Shown: piece after piece, positions 9,504 through 17,281 of the stretch
Position numbering within the stretch: the first letter of the stretch is position 1
How the letters are laid out: the number at the start of each line of letters is the position of its first letter
Virus record (IMG/VR): IMGVR_UViG_3300050138_000032
Location: 1 to 39,328 of that record
DNA: 39,328 nucleotides
Strand: one strand, 5' to 3'
Origin: a virus
Translations under genes and position numbers: made by a program
Notes under the pieces: model-generated
Databases searched by the model: none
Told to the model about the DNA's origin: nothing
What the model saw: the letters and a program-made list of their open reading frames with translations, nothing else

Positions 9504-10559
9504 ATGACGGCCATCCACGTAGACGCCGCTGAACAAATTTCCGACGCTCCCCATACTGAAAGTACGGGTGAGACTGAATTTCTAAAGCGCCTTATGCCCT
9601 CCGACGCCGAAACGCCATCGGATACTGAAGACGCCAAAAAGACGCCGGCAAACGCTGGTGAAGACAAAGCTGACACTGAGACCAAGGAAACGGACGAAGC
9701 CGCCGCTGAAGAGCCAGCAGCCGACGCCGAGACTGAGGGAACAGCGGCCGAGAAAGCCGCCGCTCTAGCCGCACGCAAGTACGCCGACGAAGGCGCTTAC
9801 GTGAAGGTGAAGGTAGGTGACGAAGTGCATGAGGTTCCTGTAAAGGACCTTGAGCGCCTTTTCGGCCAAGAGAAGGCTTTGACGCAGAAGTCAATGGAAG
9901 CGTCCACGCAGCGCACTGCTGCTGACGCTGAATTGCAGAAGAACGTAGCGGCCACAGGTGCGCTTCTAGATCGTGCTAAGGCCCGCTTTGAGCCCTTCAG
10001 CAAGGTTGACTTCCTGCTTGCTGCCAAAGAACTTTCTGCAGAGGACTATACCAATCTCCGTAACGCCGCAGCGTCGGCGTATGAGGACGTGCAGTTCCTT
10101 GAACAAAATCTGAACAGCCACATGCAGGCTGCGCAGACCAAGCAGAACGAAACGCTCGCTACGCAAGCTAAAGAAGCTCTCAAGACACTTTCAGGCCCCG
10201 CCGAGAAGGGTGGGATTGAGGGATGGACTGAGGCTCTTTACAATGACATTCGCGGCTTCGCGGTGTCACAAGGTCTTGACGCGCGCATTGTCAACCAACT
10301 CGTTGATCCTGTCGCCATCAAGATGCTCTACAACGCTATGCTGTTTACGCGTGGGCAGTCGAAGGTTGTCACCACAAAGGTGAACAAGACCCCGACGAAG
10401 GTCGTTAAGACCACCACGTCACCTGACGCTGCTAAGGTCACCCAGAGTTCTGACAAGGTCAAGAAGGCTTTGAAGAACCTTAAGGAAACCGGAAGCACCG
10501 ACAGCGCAGCAGATGCGTTCATGGCTCGTTGGAAAGACAACGACGACGTGGGCGAGTAA
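9504..10559 (+). CDS. Scaffolding protein
   Basis: The protein has 351 residues. The first ~90 are strongly acidic and Ala/Thr-rich. A short conserved segment follows (VKVKVGDEVHEVPVKDLERL, residues ~105-125). Then come long charged helices and a basic, Lys/Thr-rich stretch before a final acidic helix ending in WKDNDDVGE. An acidic disordered N-terminus with a helical body just upstream of the capsid gene is characteristic of phage scaffolds, which direct procapsid assembly and are then removed. The ATG at 9504 is 2 nt after the previous gene. Confidence comes from composition and location rather than sequence identity. Confidence 0.82.
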   Translation: MTAIHVDAAEQISDAPHTESTGETEFLKRLMPSDAETPSDTEDAKKTPANAGEDKADTETKETDEAAAEEPAADAETEGTAAEKAAALAARKYADEGAYVKVKVGDEVHEVPVKDLERLFGQEKALTQKSMEASTQRTAADAELQKNVAATGALLDRAKARFEPFSKVDFLLAAKELSAEDYTNLRNAAASAYEDVQFLEQNLNSHMQAAQTKQNETLATQAKEALKTLSGPAEKGGIEGWTEALYNDIRGFAVSQGLDARIVNQLVDPVAIKMLYNAMLFTRGQSKVVTTKVNKTPTKVVKTTTSPDAAKVTQSSDKVKKALKNLKETGSTDSAADAFMARWKDNDDVGE

Positions 10560-10577
10560 ACCCAAAACAACTTCAGA
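10557..10577 (+). promoter_or_regulatory. Weak candidate phage-RNAP promoter before the capsid gene
   Basis: The leader between scaffold and capsid reads TAAACCCAAAACAACTTCAG. It partly matches the recurrent promoter-like motif found elsewhere in this window (TAAnCnCTACACAACAGGA). The match is imperfect, lacking the central CTACAC. Capsid genes often have their own strong promoter. Treat as tentative. Confidence 0.3.
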
Positions 10578-10597
10578 ACAAAAGGCATAAGGCTACA

Positions 10598-11500
10598 ATG
10601 GCTCTCTTTCAGACCTACGAAACCGTAGGTATCAGGGAAGATATTTCGGATATTATCTCGAATATCTCTCCGACCAAGACCCCGTTCCAGTCAGCGATTG
10701 GCAACGAGAAGGTCACTCAGACTGTGTTTCAGTGGCAAGAAGACAGCTTGCGTGCGGTCGCAGCGGCTCCCGTGCTCGAAGGCGCCGACGGCGCTGACGT
10801 TACGGTCAATCCGACTGTCATGCGCTCCAACACCACGCAAATCTTTGCCGAGACCGTCAAGGTTTCCGGCACTCTCGACGCTACCTCGACGTACGGCCGC
10901 GCTCGTGAAAGTGCTTATCAGCTTGCCAAGTCTTCGGCACAGTTGAAGCGTGACCTTGAGAACGCGTTTGTTGGTACTGCCCAGGCCAAAGTGTCTGGCG
11001 CCGACGCAACTGCTCGCCAGTTGGCGGGCTTCCAGACCCAGGTGGATACTGGAAACAACATTTACACTGGCGGCACTTCGACGGCTCCGACAGAAGCGAA
11101 CCTGTTGACTGCTCTACAGTACGTTTACACTGCGGGCGCCGACCCGACCGTGATCCAGGTCACGCCGGCTAACTCCCTCGTTGTGGCTGCTTTCGCGGCT
11201 GCGTCAGGTCGTACGCGCTTCTTCGGCGTCACCGACAAGACGGTCACCAACGTGGTCAACCTTTATGTCTCGCCGTTCGGTGAGCAGAAGGTTCAGTTGA
11301 ACCGCTTCCTCAAGGCGGCTGAAACCCTCATCTACGATCCGTCTATGTGGTCGAAGGTGACCCTGCGTCCGTGGTTCCGTGAGACGCTGGCGAAGACTGG
11401 TGACAGTCTGAAGCAGATGATTATTGGTGAGTTCTCGCTTAAGCACAAGAACGCTAAGGCGAGCGCCCAGATCATTGAAGCAGTGTCGTCCGGCTTCTAA
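10598..11500 (+). CDS. Major capsid protein (SU10-like family)
   Basis: The 300-residue shell protein starts at ATG 10598, preceded by a GCATAAGG ribosome site; an upstream in-frame extension to 10529 is unlikely because it overlaps scaffold. The sequence opens MALFQTYETVGIREDISDII, then SPTKTPFQSAIG and an FQWQEDSLR segment. This is the pattern of the SU10-type major capsid family (DUF5309-like) with the HK97 fold. A C-terminal segment on receiving a Trp-rich RPWFRETLAKTGDS and ending with K-rich residues is also typical. It is followed by a strong hairpin, consistent with high expression from a discrete transcript. Confidence 0.92.
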   Translation: MALFQTYETVGIREDISDIISNISPTKTPFQSAIGNEKVTQTVFQWQEDSLRAVAAAPVLEGADGADVTVNPTVMRSNTTQIFAETVKVSGTLDATSTYGRARESAYQLAKSSAQLKRDLENAFVGTAQAKVSGADATARQLAGFQTQVDTGNNIYTGGTSTAPTEANLLTALQYVYTAGADPTVIQVTPANSLVVAAFAAASGRTRFFGVTDKTVTNVVNLYVSPFGEQKVQLNRFLKAAETLIYDPSMWSKVTLRPWFRETLAKTGDSLKQMIIGEFSLKHKNAKASAQIIEAVSSGF

Positions 11501-11570
11501 TACTGCTGAACTCGTCACTGCGTATAGGTTTCGCCTTGCGCGTTACTTCGTATACGTGTTCAGACTTCAG

Positions 11571-11608
11571 AGCCCCGCGAAGGCCCCTAAAAAGGCTCTC
11601 GCGGGGTT
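11571..11608 (+). terminator. Hairpin terminator after the capsid gene
   Basis: AGCCCCGCGA pairs with TCGCGGGGTT, and an inner GGCC/GGCT stem closes an A-rich loop. It lies 70 nt after the capsid stop and just before the next gene. There is no T-run, so it may be a partial terminator, or a hairpin that phage RNA polymerase responds to. Confidence 0.65.
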
Positions 11609-11626
11609 CACATTTCAAAGAGAACC

Positions 11627-11935
11627 ATGAAACCGCAACCGTACGTTTCTGACGTTGACGCTGTATTTCACGAAGACCGAACTGACGGCCTGATTATTGA
11701 GAAGCGCCAGGATATTTCTGATGATTTCCTTTCCCAACTGCGGGGTATTAAGGCCGACAGCGCTGACCAGCGCGAAAGAAACTTCATGCACGTTGCCGCT
11801 GTTCCTGTCTCTGTCCATGAACTGTGGATGGAACGGGATAACTACGACTGCACCAAAGAAGACATTCGCACGACGGTCAAGAAGCTTAAGGCTGAAGGCC
11901 TAGACGCTTTCGTCGTCACGAACAAACGAGTTTAA
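11627..11935 (+). CDS. Small conserved protein after capsid, function unknown
   Basis: This 102-residue soluble protein is rich in Asp/Glu/Lys, with the segment RERNFMHVAAVPVSVHELWMERD followed by a basic helix (TVKKLKAEGLDAFVVT). The C-terminal part looks like a short alpha/beta unit. I know similar small proteins immediately downstream of SU10-like capsid genes, but no function. It starts at an ATG preceded by AAAGAGA and sits 12 nt before the head-tail adaptor gene. A head-completion or capsid-associated role is plausible from position only. Confidence 0.7.
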   Translation: MKPQPYVSDVDAVFHEDRTDGLIIEKRQDISDDFLSQLRGIKADSADQRERNFMHVAAVPVSVHELWMERDNYDCTKEDIRTTVKKLKAEGLDAFVVTNKRV

Positions 11936-11947
11936 CAGGAAAGCCCG

Positions 11948-12607
11948 ATGACTTTAGACCAACTCAAGGCGAAATTCACCGGGCTAATGAACCGGCGCGA
12001 CCTGACCGCCAACACAGCGCTAGTCAGTGATTTCATTGACCAAGCGCTCATGCGCGTGCAGCGCGAACTCCGCGTCCCTGCGCTGGAGAAGTCAGCGTTG
12101 GTGACGATTGACAGCACCTACGCCACGAATGGCGGACTGTTGATCCCCAACGACCTCTTAGAACTCATTCAGATCATTCCAATCGAAAGCCTCCGCAGCA
12201 TCCTCCCCTGCAGCATTACGAAGGCTATGCGCTTGGCTCTCTACATTGATTGCCCAGAGAACTTCTGTCGGCAGGGTGTCGTGTGGGTCCTCGGGCCTAT
12301 GCCTGCCATTGGAGACGAGATACGCATCGACTACTACGCGCAGGCCACTCCGCTTGTGAACGGGTCTGACACAAACACCCTCTCCACGATTGCCTGGGAC
12401 CTCATTGTGTACGCAGCGCTCACAAGCGCGGCTGAATGGTTCACAGACAAACGCGTGACCACGTTCGAGGGTCGCTATCAGCAAATCCTGTCAGACATTC
12501 AGATGCTGGCTGACGAAGGCGAACTTGACACCGCTGTGATGCAGCCGTGTCTCCTGTTTCCTGATGAAGACGGTTACGGTGATTACCGGGAATGGGAGTG
12601 CTACTAA
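11948..12607 (+). CDS. Head-tail adaptor protein
   Basis: This 219-residue protein has a helical N-terminus (LDQLKAKFTGLMNRRDL, then FIDQALMRVQRELRVPALE) and a beta-rich middle containing YATNGGLLIPNDLLELIQI and DEIRIDYYAQATPL. It ends in a helix (WDLIVYAALTSAAEWF). This layout matches the adaptor/connector family of SU10- and T7-like podoviruses (gp11-like), which bind below the portal and receive the tail nozzle. It begins with AACAGGAAAGCCCG-ATG and its stop abuts the next ATG by one base. The assignment rests on pattern plus its normal place after the capsid gene. Confidence 0.8.
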   Translation: MTLDQLKAKFTGLMNRRDLTANTALVSDFIDQALMRVQRELRVPALEKSALVTIDSTYATNGGLLIPNDLLELIQIIPIESLRSILPCSITKAMRLALYIDCPENFCRQGVVWVLGPMPAIGDEIRIDYYAQATPLVNGSDTNTLSTIAWDLIVYAALTSAAEWFTDKRVTTFEGRYQQILSDIQMLADEGELDTAVMQPCLLFPDEDGYGDYREWECY

Positions 12608-13561
12608 ATGGCCTCCATAATTTCATTCTTCTTCGGTAATAGCACCAATTACCCATACGCTCTGCCTATGGCAGACGGGGACATTCCGGTTCTTCCTGCT
12701 AACACAGCGCTCCCGACTATCACGGGCGCTGCACAAGTCGGGCAGACGCTGACGTGCGCGCCCGGTACGTGGACGTACTACCCGACGTTCACCTATCAAT
12801 GGCAGCAATCTGGCAGCAACATCGGTGGGGCCACAGCGTCTACCTACGTGCCAGTTTCCGGCGACGTAGGGTACACGCTCGATTGCGTGGTCACGGGTAC
12901 TAACCTTAAGGGCTCAGCGAGCGCTGCGAGCGCGGCTACGGCAGCCATTACTAGTGGCGCCGTTATCGTTGTGGCGCCTACTAACAGCACTCCCCCAGTA
13001 GTCTCTGGGGCTGTTGTGGTTGGCAACGCCCTTAGTACGACGAATGGGGCATGGGCCAACACGCCCACGAGCTTCACGTATCAGTGGAAGGACAGCGGCT
13101 CTGTCATCGCCGGCGCAACCGCGAACACTTACACGCTTGTCTCAGGTGATGTGGGCGCCACGGTTACCTGCGTAGTCACGGCAATAAACTCAGCCGGCTC
13201 TGCCAGCGCTACGTCAAACGGCCTCGGGCCGATTACGTCAGACTTAGCTTGCAGCTATACGCCCGTCGTAAACGCGATCTACAACACCGCCTACACAGGC
13301 GCAACGCCGTCACCGTCTGGAGGAACGTCGCCGTACAGTTACACCGTAACAGGATCACTACCACACGGCATGACTATGAGTTCCGGCACAGGCATCATCC
13401 TAGGCACGGACAGCACTGACAGCAGCGGCGGGAGCTATCCCGGTATTCAAATTGTGCTGCATGACAACGTAGGCAATACGGTAAATTGCGGCCCGGCTTT
13501 CACTATAACTGTGGCGGCGGCCGCTGCCCCTATCAGCTACTTCTATTATTTAGGGTTCTAA
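12608..13561 (+). CDS. Ig-like domain virion appendage protein with C-terminal YFYYLGF motif
   Basis: The 317-residue protein contains two tandem bacterial Ig-like repeats (each with GQTLTCAPGTW/GNALSTTNGAW, YQWxxSGS and ATAxTYxxVSGDVG, residues ~45-210). A third domain of the LPHGMTMSSGTGIILG type (residues ~225-305) resembles putative-Ig folds that bind surface carbohydrate. It ends with ISYFYYLGF, closely matched by the C-terminus of the next gene. Ig-like domains on phage capsids or tails typically give weak adhesion to host or mucus glycans. The start is the ATG immediately after the adaptor stop. It could be a capsid decoration or a tail appendage; position beside the adaptor does not decide. 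Confidence 0.75.
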   Translation: MASIISFFFGNSTNYPYALPMADGDIPVLPANTALPTITGAAQVGQTLTCAPGTWTYYPTFTYQWQQSGSNIGGATASTYVPVSGDVGYTLDCVVTGTNLKGSASAASAATAAITSGAVIVVAPTNSTPPVVSGAVVVGNALSTTNGAWANTPTSFTYQWKDSGSVIAGATANTYTLVSGDVGATVTCVVTAINSAGSASATSNGLGPITSDLACSYTPVVNAIYNTAYTGATPSPSGGTSPYSYTVTGSLPHGMTMSSGTGIILGTDSTDSSGGSYPGIQIVLHDNVGNTVNCGPAFTITVAAAAAPISYFYYLGF

Positions 13562-13568
13562 AAATTCA

Positions 13569-13883
13569 ATGGCCTACACCACCACAGATTTTGAACACAT
13601 AACGGACGAAGTTCTTCTTACTGAATTTCAGAACATCGCTACGGCCATAAACAATTCAACGCCGTACACGCCAACGGACTTTGAGACTATTCAAGACTTA
13701 GTTCTGCTGGCTGAATTTCTGAAGATACAAACCGCTTTGAACACCTCAGCACCTTACGCTCCGCTTGGGTTTGAACAACTAACAGACCTTGTGTTGCTTG
13801 CTGAATTTGGAAAAATCCAAGTAGCAATCGGCATAGGCGGTGGCTCACCCCACACATTAACCTACTTCTTTTTAGGATTTTAA
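13569..13883 (+). CDS. Three-repeat small protein with C-terminal YFFLGF motif, function unknown
   Basis: The 104-residue protein is made almost entirely of three 30-residue repeats with the pattern Y-T-P-T-D-F-E-x-I-x-D-x-V-L-L-A-E-F-x-K-I-Q-T-A-I. They are followed by a Gly-rich linker and the ending LTYFFLGF. The repeats are predicted amphipathic helices; protein identity between units is higher than DNA identity, so they are old or selected. The C-terminal motif is shared with the gene before it (YFYYLGF), which suggests docking to the same partner. There are 7 nt between the genes. I do not recognise the family. Confidence 0.7.
   Translation: MAYTTTDFEHITDEVLLTEFQNIATAINNSTPYTPTDFETIQDLVLLAEFLKIQTALNTSAPYAPLGFEQLTDLVLLAEFGKIQVAIGIGGGSPHTLTYFFLGF
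13575..13829 (+). repeat. Three in-frame 90-bp protein-coding repeats
   Basis: Units start at Tyr3, Tyr33 and Tyr63 of the protein encoded at 13569-13883, with an exact 30-codon period. The last unit ends at about Ile87, before the linker. Invariant positions include F8/F38/F68, E9/E39/E69, D13/D43/D73, VLL and EF. Confidence 0.85.
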
Positions 13884-13886
13884 CAA

Positions 13887-14609
13887 ATGTCGGACCCAGT
13901 TGTCCATTTAACTAACGGTCTCCCCGACAGCGGTACCGGCAATGTCACTACCCTCGGCCAGACGCTCCTTGACGGTGCAAACGCCACTCACGGTATCACC
14001 ACAGGTGCTGCCGTCATCACTGACGCGGCGGGCACGTTTCAACAGTACCTGCGCGGTATCGTTAAGCTGCTTGCGGGCACGCTCACTGTAGCGTCTCACG
14101 CAGTCACCAACGCCGGCACGTTCGCCGTGCAAGCTGCTGCCACCCTTGCCGCCGAGACCACGAAGGTCATCGGCGTTGTTCGTCTTGCGGACGGCGCTGG
14201 CAATCTACTCACTTCAACAGGCGGCAAGATTGACACTAATATAGCGGCAGGCGTTAACGCGAACGGTCGTGCGACCCCTAATAATTCGGCTCCGGTTGTT
14301 TCAGCCTCGATGACGTACAAGTCTGTTGCGGCTAGCGCGTCTGCTACACTGTTTGGCGCTACCGGAGCCTCGGGAGACTATCTCGACGGCGTTCTGATTA
14401 TCCCCGCGACAGCCGCCGCTGGCGTCGTTTCGATCACAGACGGTTCTGGCTCTGCCATAACCATATTTGCTGGTGGCGGCACGACCGCACTTCCGACCCT
14501 CGCTCCGTTCTATGTTCCGGTGGGCGCCGTTAGCTCTGGTGGCGTAGGTGGCTGGAAAGTCACAACTGGCACGGGCGTTTCCGTTATTGGCGTAGGTAAC
14601 TTCACATGA
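13887..14609 (+). CDS. Beta-rich virion structural protein, function unknown
   Basis: The protein has 240 residues and is rich in Ala, Thr, Gly and Val with almost no charged clusters, typical of beta-structured virion proteins. Recognisable segments include NGLPDSGTGNVTTL near the start, VIGVVRLADGAGNLLTSTGG at the centre and a C-terminal VGGWKVTTGTGVSVIGVG. I have seen similar Gly/Thr-rich proteins annotated as phage structural proteins near tail or decoration genes, but no defined function. It starts 3 nt after the repeat protein and overlaps the next gene by 4 nt (ATGA), so production is probably coupled. Confidence 0.68.
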   Translation: MSDPVVHLTNGLPDSGTGNVTTLGQTLLDGANATHGITTGAAVITDAAGTFQQYLRGIVKLLAGTLTVASHAVTNAGTFAVQAAATLAAETTKVIGVVRLADGAGNLLTSTGGKIDTNIAAGVNANGRATPNNSAPVVSASMTYKSVAASASATLFGATGASGDYLDGVLIIPATAAAGVVSITDGSGSAITIFAGGGTTALPTLAPFYVPVGAVSSGGVGGWKVTTGTGVSVIGVGNFT

Positions 14610-15463
14610 GTATTCGTCTGAGAAGGTTTCAGAGCCCCGCCATCTTCGGCGCAGCAGGTGGGGGCGGAAGCAGCTACTCAGGCCCCGGCGACGTTAATGC
14701 TTTGGGTAACTTTTGGGCGCTTCGCGCGTACAGTAACGCTTATGCATTAAGAACAGCTGCGGCTATAGACATTGTTGACAGTGGCGGCGCAAACGCGGCT
14801 ACCATCAACGTGTTGACCACTGGTGCGTTAGATAGCTCAACGCTTTCATCTTGGATCACCGCACACGGAACTGCGTCAGTCGCCAAGATTTACGATCAAG
14901 TTAGCACAAAACATTTGACCCAAGGCACTGTAGCAAATATGCCGACGATAAACATGACCGGCATTAACTCTAAGCCGGTGATGATTTTTAATGGCACTTC
15001 ACAGTGCCTTTCTAATTCTTCTGGTAGTACGATTTCTGACCCTTTTGGGGCTTTAGCGGTTGCAAAAAGTACCAACAATGGCGCCCAACAGGACGTATTC
15101 GCAGACGATGGCACCTTGCTCCAGATAGGAGCGAACTCTGGCGGAACACATTCTAACACTATGTTCGCTTATGGTGGCGCCTCAGTATCCGCAGCAGCGA
15201 CCGATGGTGTCGCACATTCATTGATAATCAATTACGATACAACAGGGTCTGGACTTCAGCTTGTCCAGATTGACAACGTTCAAACAGGTGGGACGATCGG
15301 CTCTTTGGGCACCGGCACTGGTAAATGGAGTATTGGACAAATTTTAGGGTCAAACTTTTGGAAAGGCGCTATTGCAGAAGTTGGCCTTGGAGCATCAGGC
15401 GTTAATCTCGGTTCGTATCTTGCAGCCTATTACGCTGACCAACATGCTTATTGGAACGTGTGA
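14606..15463 (+). CDS. Concanavalin-type / arabinofuranosidase-like beta-sandwich protein (carbohydrate-binding candidate)
   Basis: The protein has 285 residues. After a short N-terminal Gly/Ser linker (residues ~14-28), residues ~35-110 contain AYSNAYALRTAAAIDIVDSG, then a WITAHGTASVAKIYDQVS segment. This resembles the beta-sandwich of alpha-L-arabinofuranosidase-B-type and LamG-like proteins, where a YDQSG motif is usual. Residues 120-280 continue with a PVMIFNGTSQ strand and a GKWSIGQILGSNFWKGAIAEV segment typical of concanavalin-like folds. No catalytic residues are evident, so binding rather than cleavage is likely. Its stop overlaps the start of the GH29-like gene by one base (TGATG), suggesting the two proteins form one receptor-binding or polysaccharide-degrading appendage. 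Confidence 0.65.
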   Translation: MSIRLRRFQSPAIFGAAGGGGSSYSGPGDVNALGNFWALRAYSNAYALRTAAAIDIVDSGGANAATINVLTTGALDSSTLSSWITAHGTASVAKIYDQVSTKHLTQGTVANMPTINMTGINSKPVMIFNGTSQCLSNSSGSTISDPFGALAVAKSTNNGAQQDVFADDGTLLQIGANSGGTHSNTMFAYGGASVSAAATDGVAHSLIINYDTTGSGLQLVQIDNVQTGGTIGSLGTGTGKWSIGQILGSNFWKGAIAEVGLGASGVNLGSYLAAYYADQHAYWNV

Positions 15464-16476
15464 TGCCAGCAGGACTTCTTTCTGTTGGTCATCCCCCGTT
15501 GATATTCAGCGGGGCGGCTGATTACGTCAGCAAAAAGTTTGGCGGGTTCATCCATTTTGGTATCAACACCTTTACGGGGAACGGTTACTCTGCATACGAC
15601 CCCACCACGAGCCCAAATGTCTTTAATCCAACAAGCCTGAACGTCGGCCAGTGGATTAGCACCTACAAAACCGCGAAAATGAAATACGCGATTTTGACGA
15701 TAAAGCACGCAATGGGGTTTCTGCCTTACCCCTCGTCAAACACTACGTTTGGGATTGCTTCGAGTACTTGGTACGCGGCCAATGGAAGTCCTGACATTGT
15801 TGCGGAGTTTGTTAATTGGTGTAGGGCACTTGGAATAATCCCAGGTTTCTATATATCCACCGCTGACCTTAATTTTGAGCACAACATCAGCGGTGGGACG
15901 TTCACGCAGGCAGCCTATCGCGCCTACAACCAAGCCATAATTATAGAACTGCTCACGAAGTACGGCCCGATTGGCGTATTTTGGTTTGACACAAACAACT
16001 GGGGTTTTGGGACACCCTCGTACACCGGAAGCGCCGGGTACGGAACTTATGGTCCTTGGTCAAGCGCGGGGGACATGCGAGCCTTCGTTCAGAGCATACA
16101 GCCAACTTGTCTTTGTATAGTTGACGACCACACGCATAGTTACGCCAGTCAAGACGTTGCAGAATTTGAAATCTTCAGCGTAGTCACCGAAGGCGCTTAT
16201 GCTACATCGTCTGATGCTATCCAGTCTGGCAACTCACAGTACGCAGAAGAATTTCTGGCGATTGCAGCCAAAAATCAGGGTGGCGTTAGTGGGTGCGGGC
16301 CGTGCTTCCATGACGCAAACTACACGGTTATTTCAGCGTCTTCGATATTAACTGAAATTTCCCGCGTCAACGCCTGTAACGGTACGTTGAGCCTTAATGC
16401 GCCTCCTAATCAAACCGGGCAGATCGACAGTTCGATTACGTCCGTCCTGGCGACCGTTGGGGCTTCGTTGCCGTAA
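15463..16476 (+). CDS. GH29 alpha-L-fucosidase-like tail-region protein
   Basis: The start is ATG 15463, overlapping the previous stop by one base; the upstream TTG extension is unlikely. The 337 residues follow the GH29 barrel: GGFIHFGINTF (residues 27-37), FNPTSLNVGQWI (54-65), KMKYAILTIKHAMGF (72-86), GIIPGFYIS (124-132), and ELLTKYGPIGVFWFD, where Asp176 aligns with the catalytic nucleophile. The usual KHHDGF motif is changed to KHAMGF, losing one substrate-binding His and the Asp. The small beta domain of full-length fucosidases is reduced, which fits the 337-residue length. A phage role in removing fucose-like sugars from capsule, LPS or exopolysaccharide is inferred; altered or lost activity is possible. 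Confidence 0.8.
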   Translation: MPAGLLSVGHPPLIFSGAADYVSKKFGGFIHFGINTFTGNGYSAYDPTTSPNVFNPTSLNVGQWISTYKTAKMKYAILTIKHAMGFLPYPSSNTTFGIASSTWYAANGSPDIVAEFVNWCRALGIIPGFYISTADLNFEHNISGGTFTQAAYRAYNQAIIIELLTKYGPIGVFWFDTNNWGFGTPSYTGSAGYGTYGPWSSAGDMRAFVQSIQPTCLCIVDDHTHSYASQDVAEFEIFSVVTEGAYATSSDAIQSGNSQYAEEFLAIAAKNQGGVSGCGPCFHDANYTVISASSILTEISRVNACNGTLSLNAPPNQTGQIDSSITSVLATVGASLP

Positions 16477-16494
16477 TCCTACACAACCTACAAC
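16474..16494 (+). promoter_or_regulatory. Candidate phage-RNAP promoter before the lysis cassette
   Basis: TAATCCTACACAACCTACAAC matches the recurrent motif TAACCCTACACAACAGGAAAC at about 16 of 21 positions. It is the best plus-strand copy. It sits at the start of the 101-bp gap between the GH29-like gene and the holin candidate. A GGGTGC/GCACCC hairpin follows at 16518-16547. Confidence 0.5.
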
Positions 16495-16577
16495 TATCGA
16501 GCCTCAGGGAAGCCCGTGGGTGCGTTAATCACACTCCACAGGCACCCTGGGACCCCCTCCAACTCAGCAGAACCGCC

Positions 16578-16796
16578 ATGAAATCCTGGGTCCTCTCCCG
16601 CCTCATAGACGACCACGCGCGTCTACACCTGCTCTGGAGCGTCCGTCTTCAACTCTTCTGGGCTGCGTTTTCTGGGCTCTACGTCGCGTTGCCTGCGTTC
16701 CAAGACTACGTCCCCCCAGTCCAGTTTGCGCTGCTCTGCATAGGCATGAGCGTCGCCATCTTGATTGCTCGCGTCACAAAACAATCCAAGGACTGA
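16578..16796 (+). CDS. Holin candidate
   Basis: This 72-residue membrane protein starts MKSWVLSRLIDDHARLHLLWS. It has two hydrophobic helices (about residues 25-42 and 46-64) and ends in a short basic tail. I recognise it as one of the small phage proteins annotated as putative holins in alphaproteobacterial and pseudomonad phages. A holin sets lysis timing by permeabilising the inner membrane. The endolysin gene starts 1 nt later and spanins follow, so the assignment fits. A second small membrane protein at 17705-18064 could be the true holin or an antiholin. Confidence 0.75.
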   Translation: MKSWVLSRLIDDHARLHLLWSVRLQLFWAAFSGLYVALPAFQDYVPPVQFALLCIGMSVAILIARVTKQSKD

Positions 16797-16797
16797 C

Positions 16798-17277
16798 ATG
16801 GCTGCCAATACGAAAAAGGGCGCACTCGGCGCCGCTGCGCTAGCCGTGATTGCTCTCGTAAACTGGGAAGGCATGGACCTAACAGCCAAGCATCAGCGCA
16901 TAGACCCTCCGGGTGTCATTACGGCCTGCATAGGCCAAACCAACTACGACGACCCAGACCTACGCATAGGTCAGCGGTTCTCCCCCGAAGAGTGCAAGGC
17001 GCGGCTGCTCAAGGACCTCCCCAAGTACGAGGCTCAAGTAGACCGCTGCGTCCACGTCCCCATGCCCCCGCATAGGCGCGCAGCAATTATCAGCTTCACA
17101 TACAACGTCGGCGGCGGCGCTCTGTGCAAGTCATCCGTGGCCCACAATCTCAACGCCCATCGGGTCCGTGAAGCCTGCGACGGGCTTATGAACTACACAA
17201 GAGCCAACGGCAAGGTGCTCCAAGGCTTAATCAACCGCCGTCGCTATGAACGCGACTGGTGCAACAGAGACGATTAA
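16798..17277 (+). CDS. GH24 endolysin (lysozyme), probably with signal-anchor-release N-terminus
   Basis: The 159-residue lysozyme starts at ATG 16798. Residues 8-23 are a weakly hydrophobic Ala/Gly/Leu/Val segment directly followed by WEG, the arrangement of SAR endolysins, which are held in the membrane and released when it depolarises. Catalytic Glu24 lies in NWEG, Asp36 in RIDPPGVIT and Thr42 six residues later. The Asp-Thr spacing equals that of T4 lysozyme, while the Glu-Asp gap is longer. The C-terminal half has SFTYNVGGGALCKSS and GLINRRRYERDWC, standard for the family. It cleaves peptidoglycan glycan strands at the end of infection. Confidence 0.9.
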   Translation: MAANTKKGALGAAALAVIALVNWEGMDLTAKHQRIDPPGVITACIGQTNYDDPDLRIGQRFSPEECKARLLKDLPKYEAQVDRCVHVPMPPHRRAAIISFTYNVGGGALCKSSVAHNLNAHRVREACDGLMNYTRANGKVLQGLINRRRYERDWCNRDD

Positions 17278-17281
17278 CGAA

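Noticed and set aside
16518-16547. GGGTGC/GCACCC hairpin before the holin as a terminator
   Set aside because: There is no T-run and the loop is long. It may be a weak structure, but termination is unsupported.
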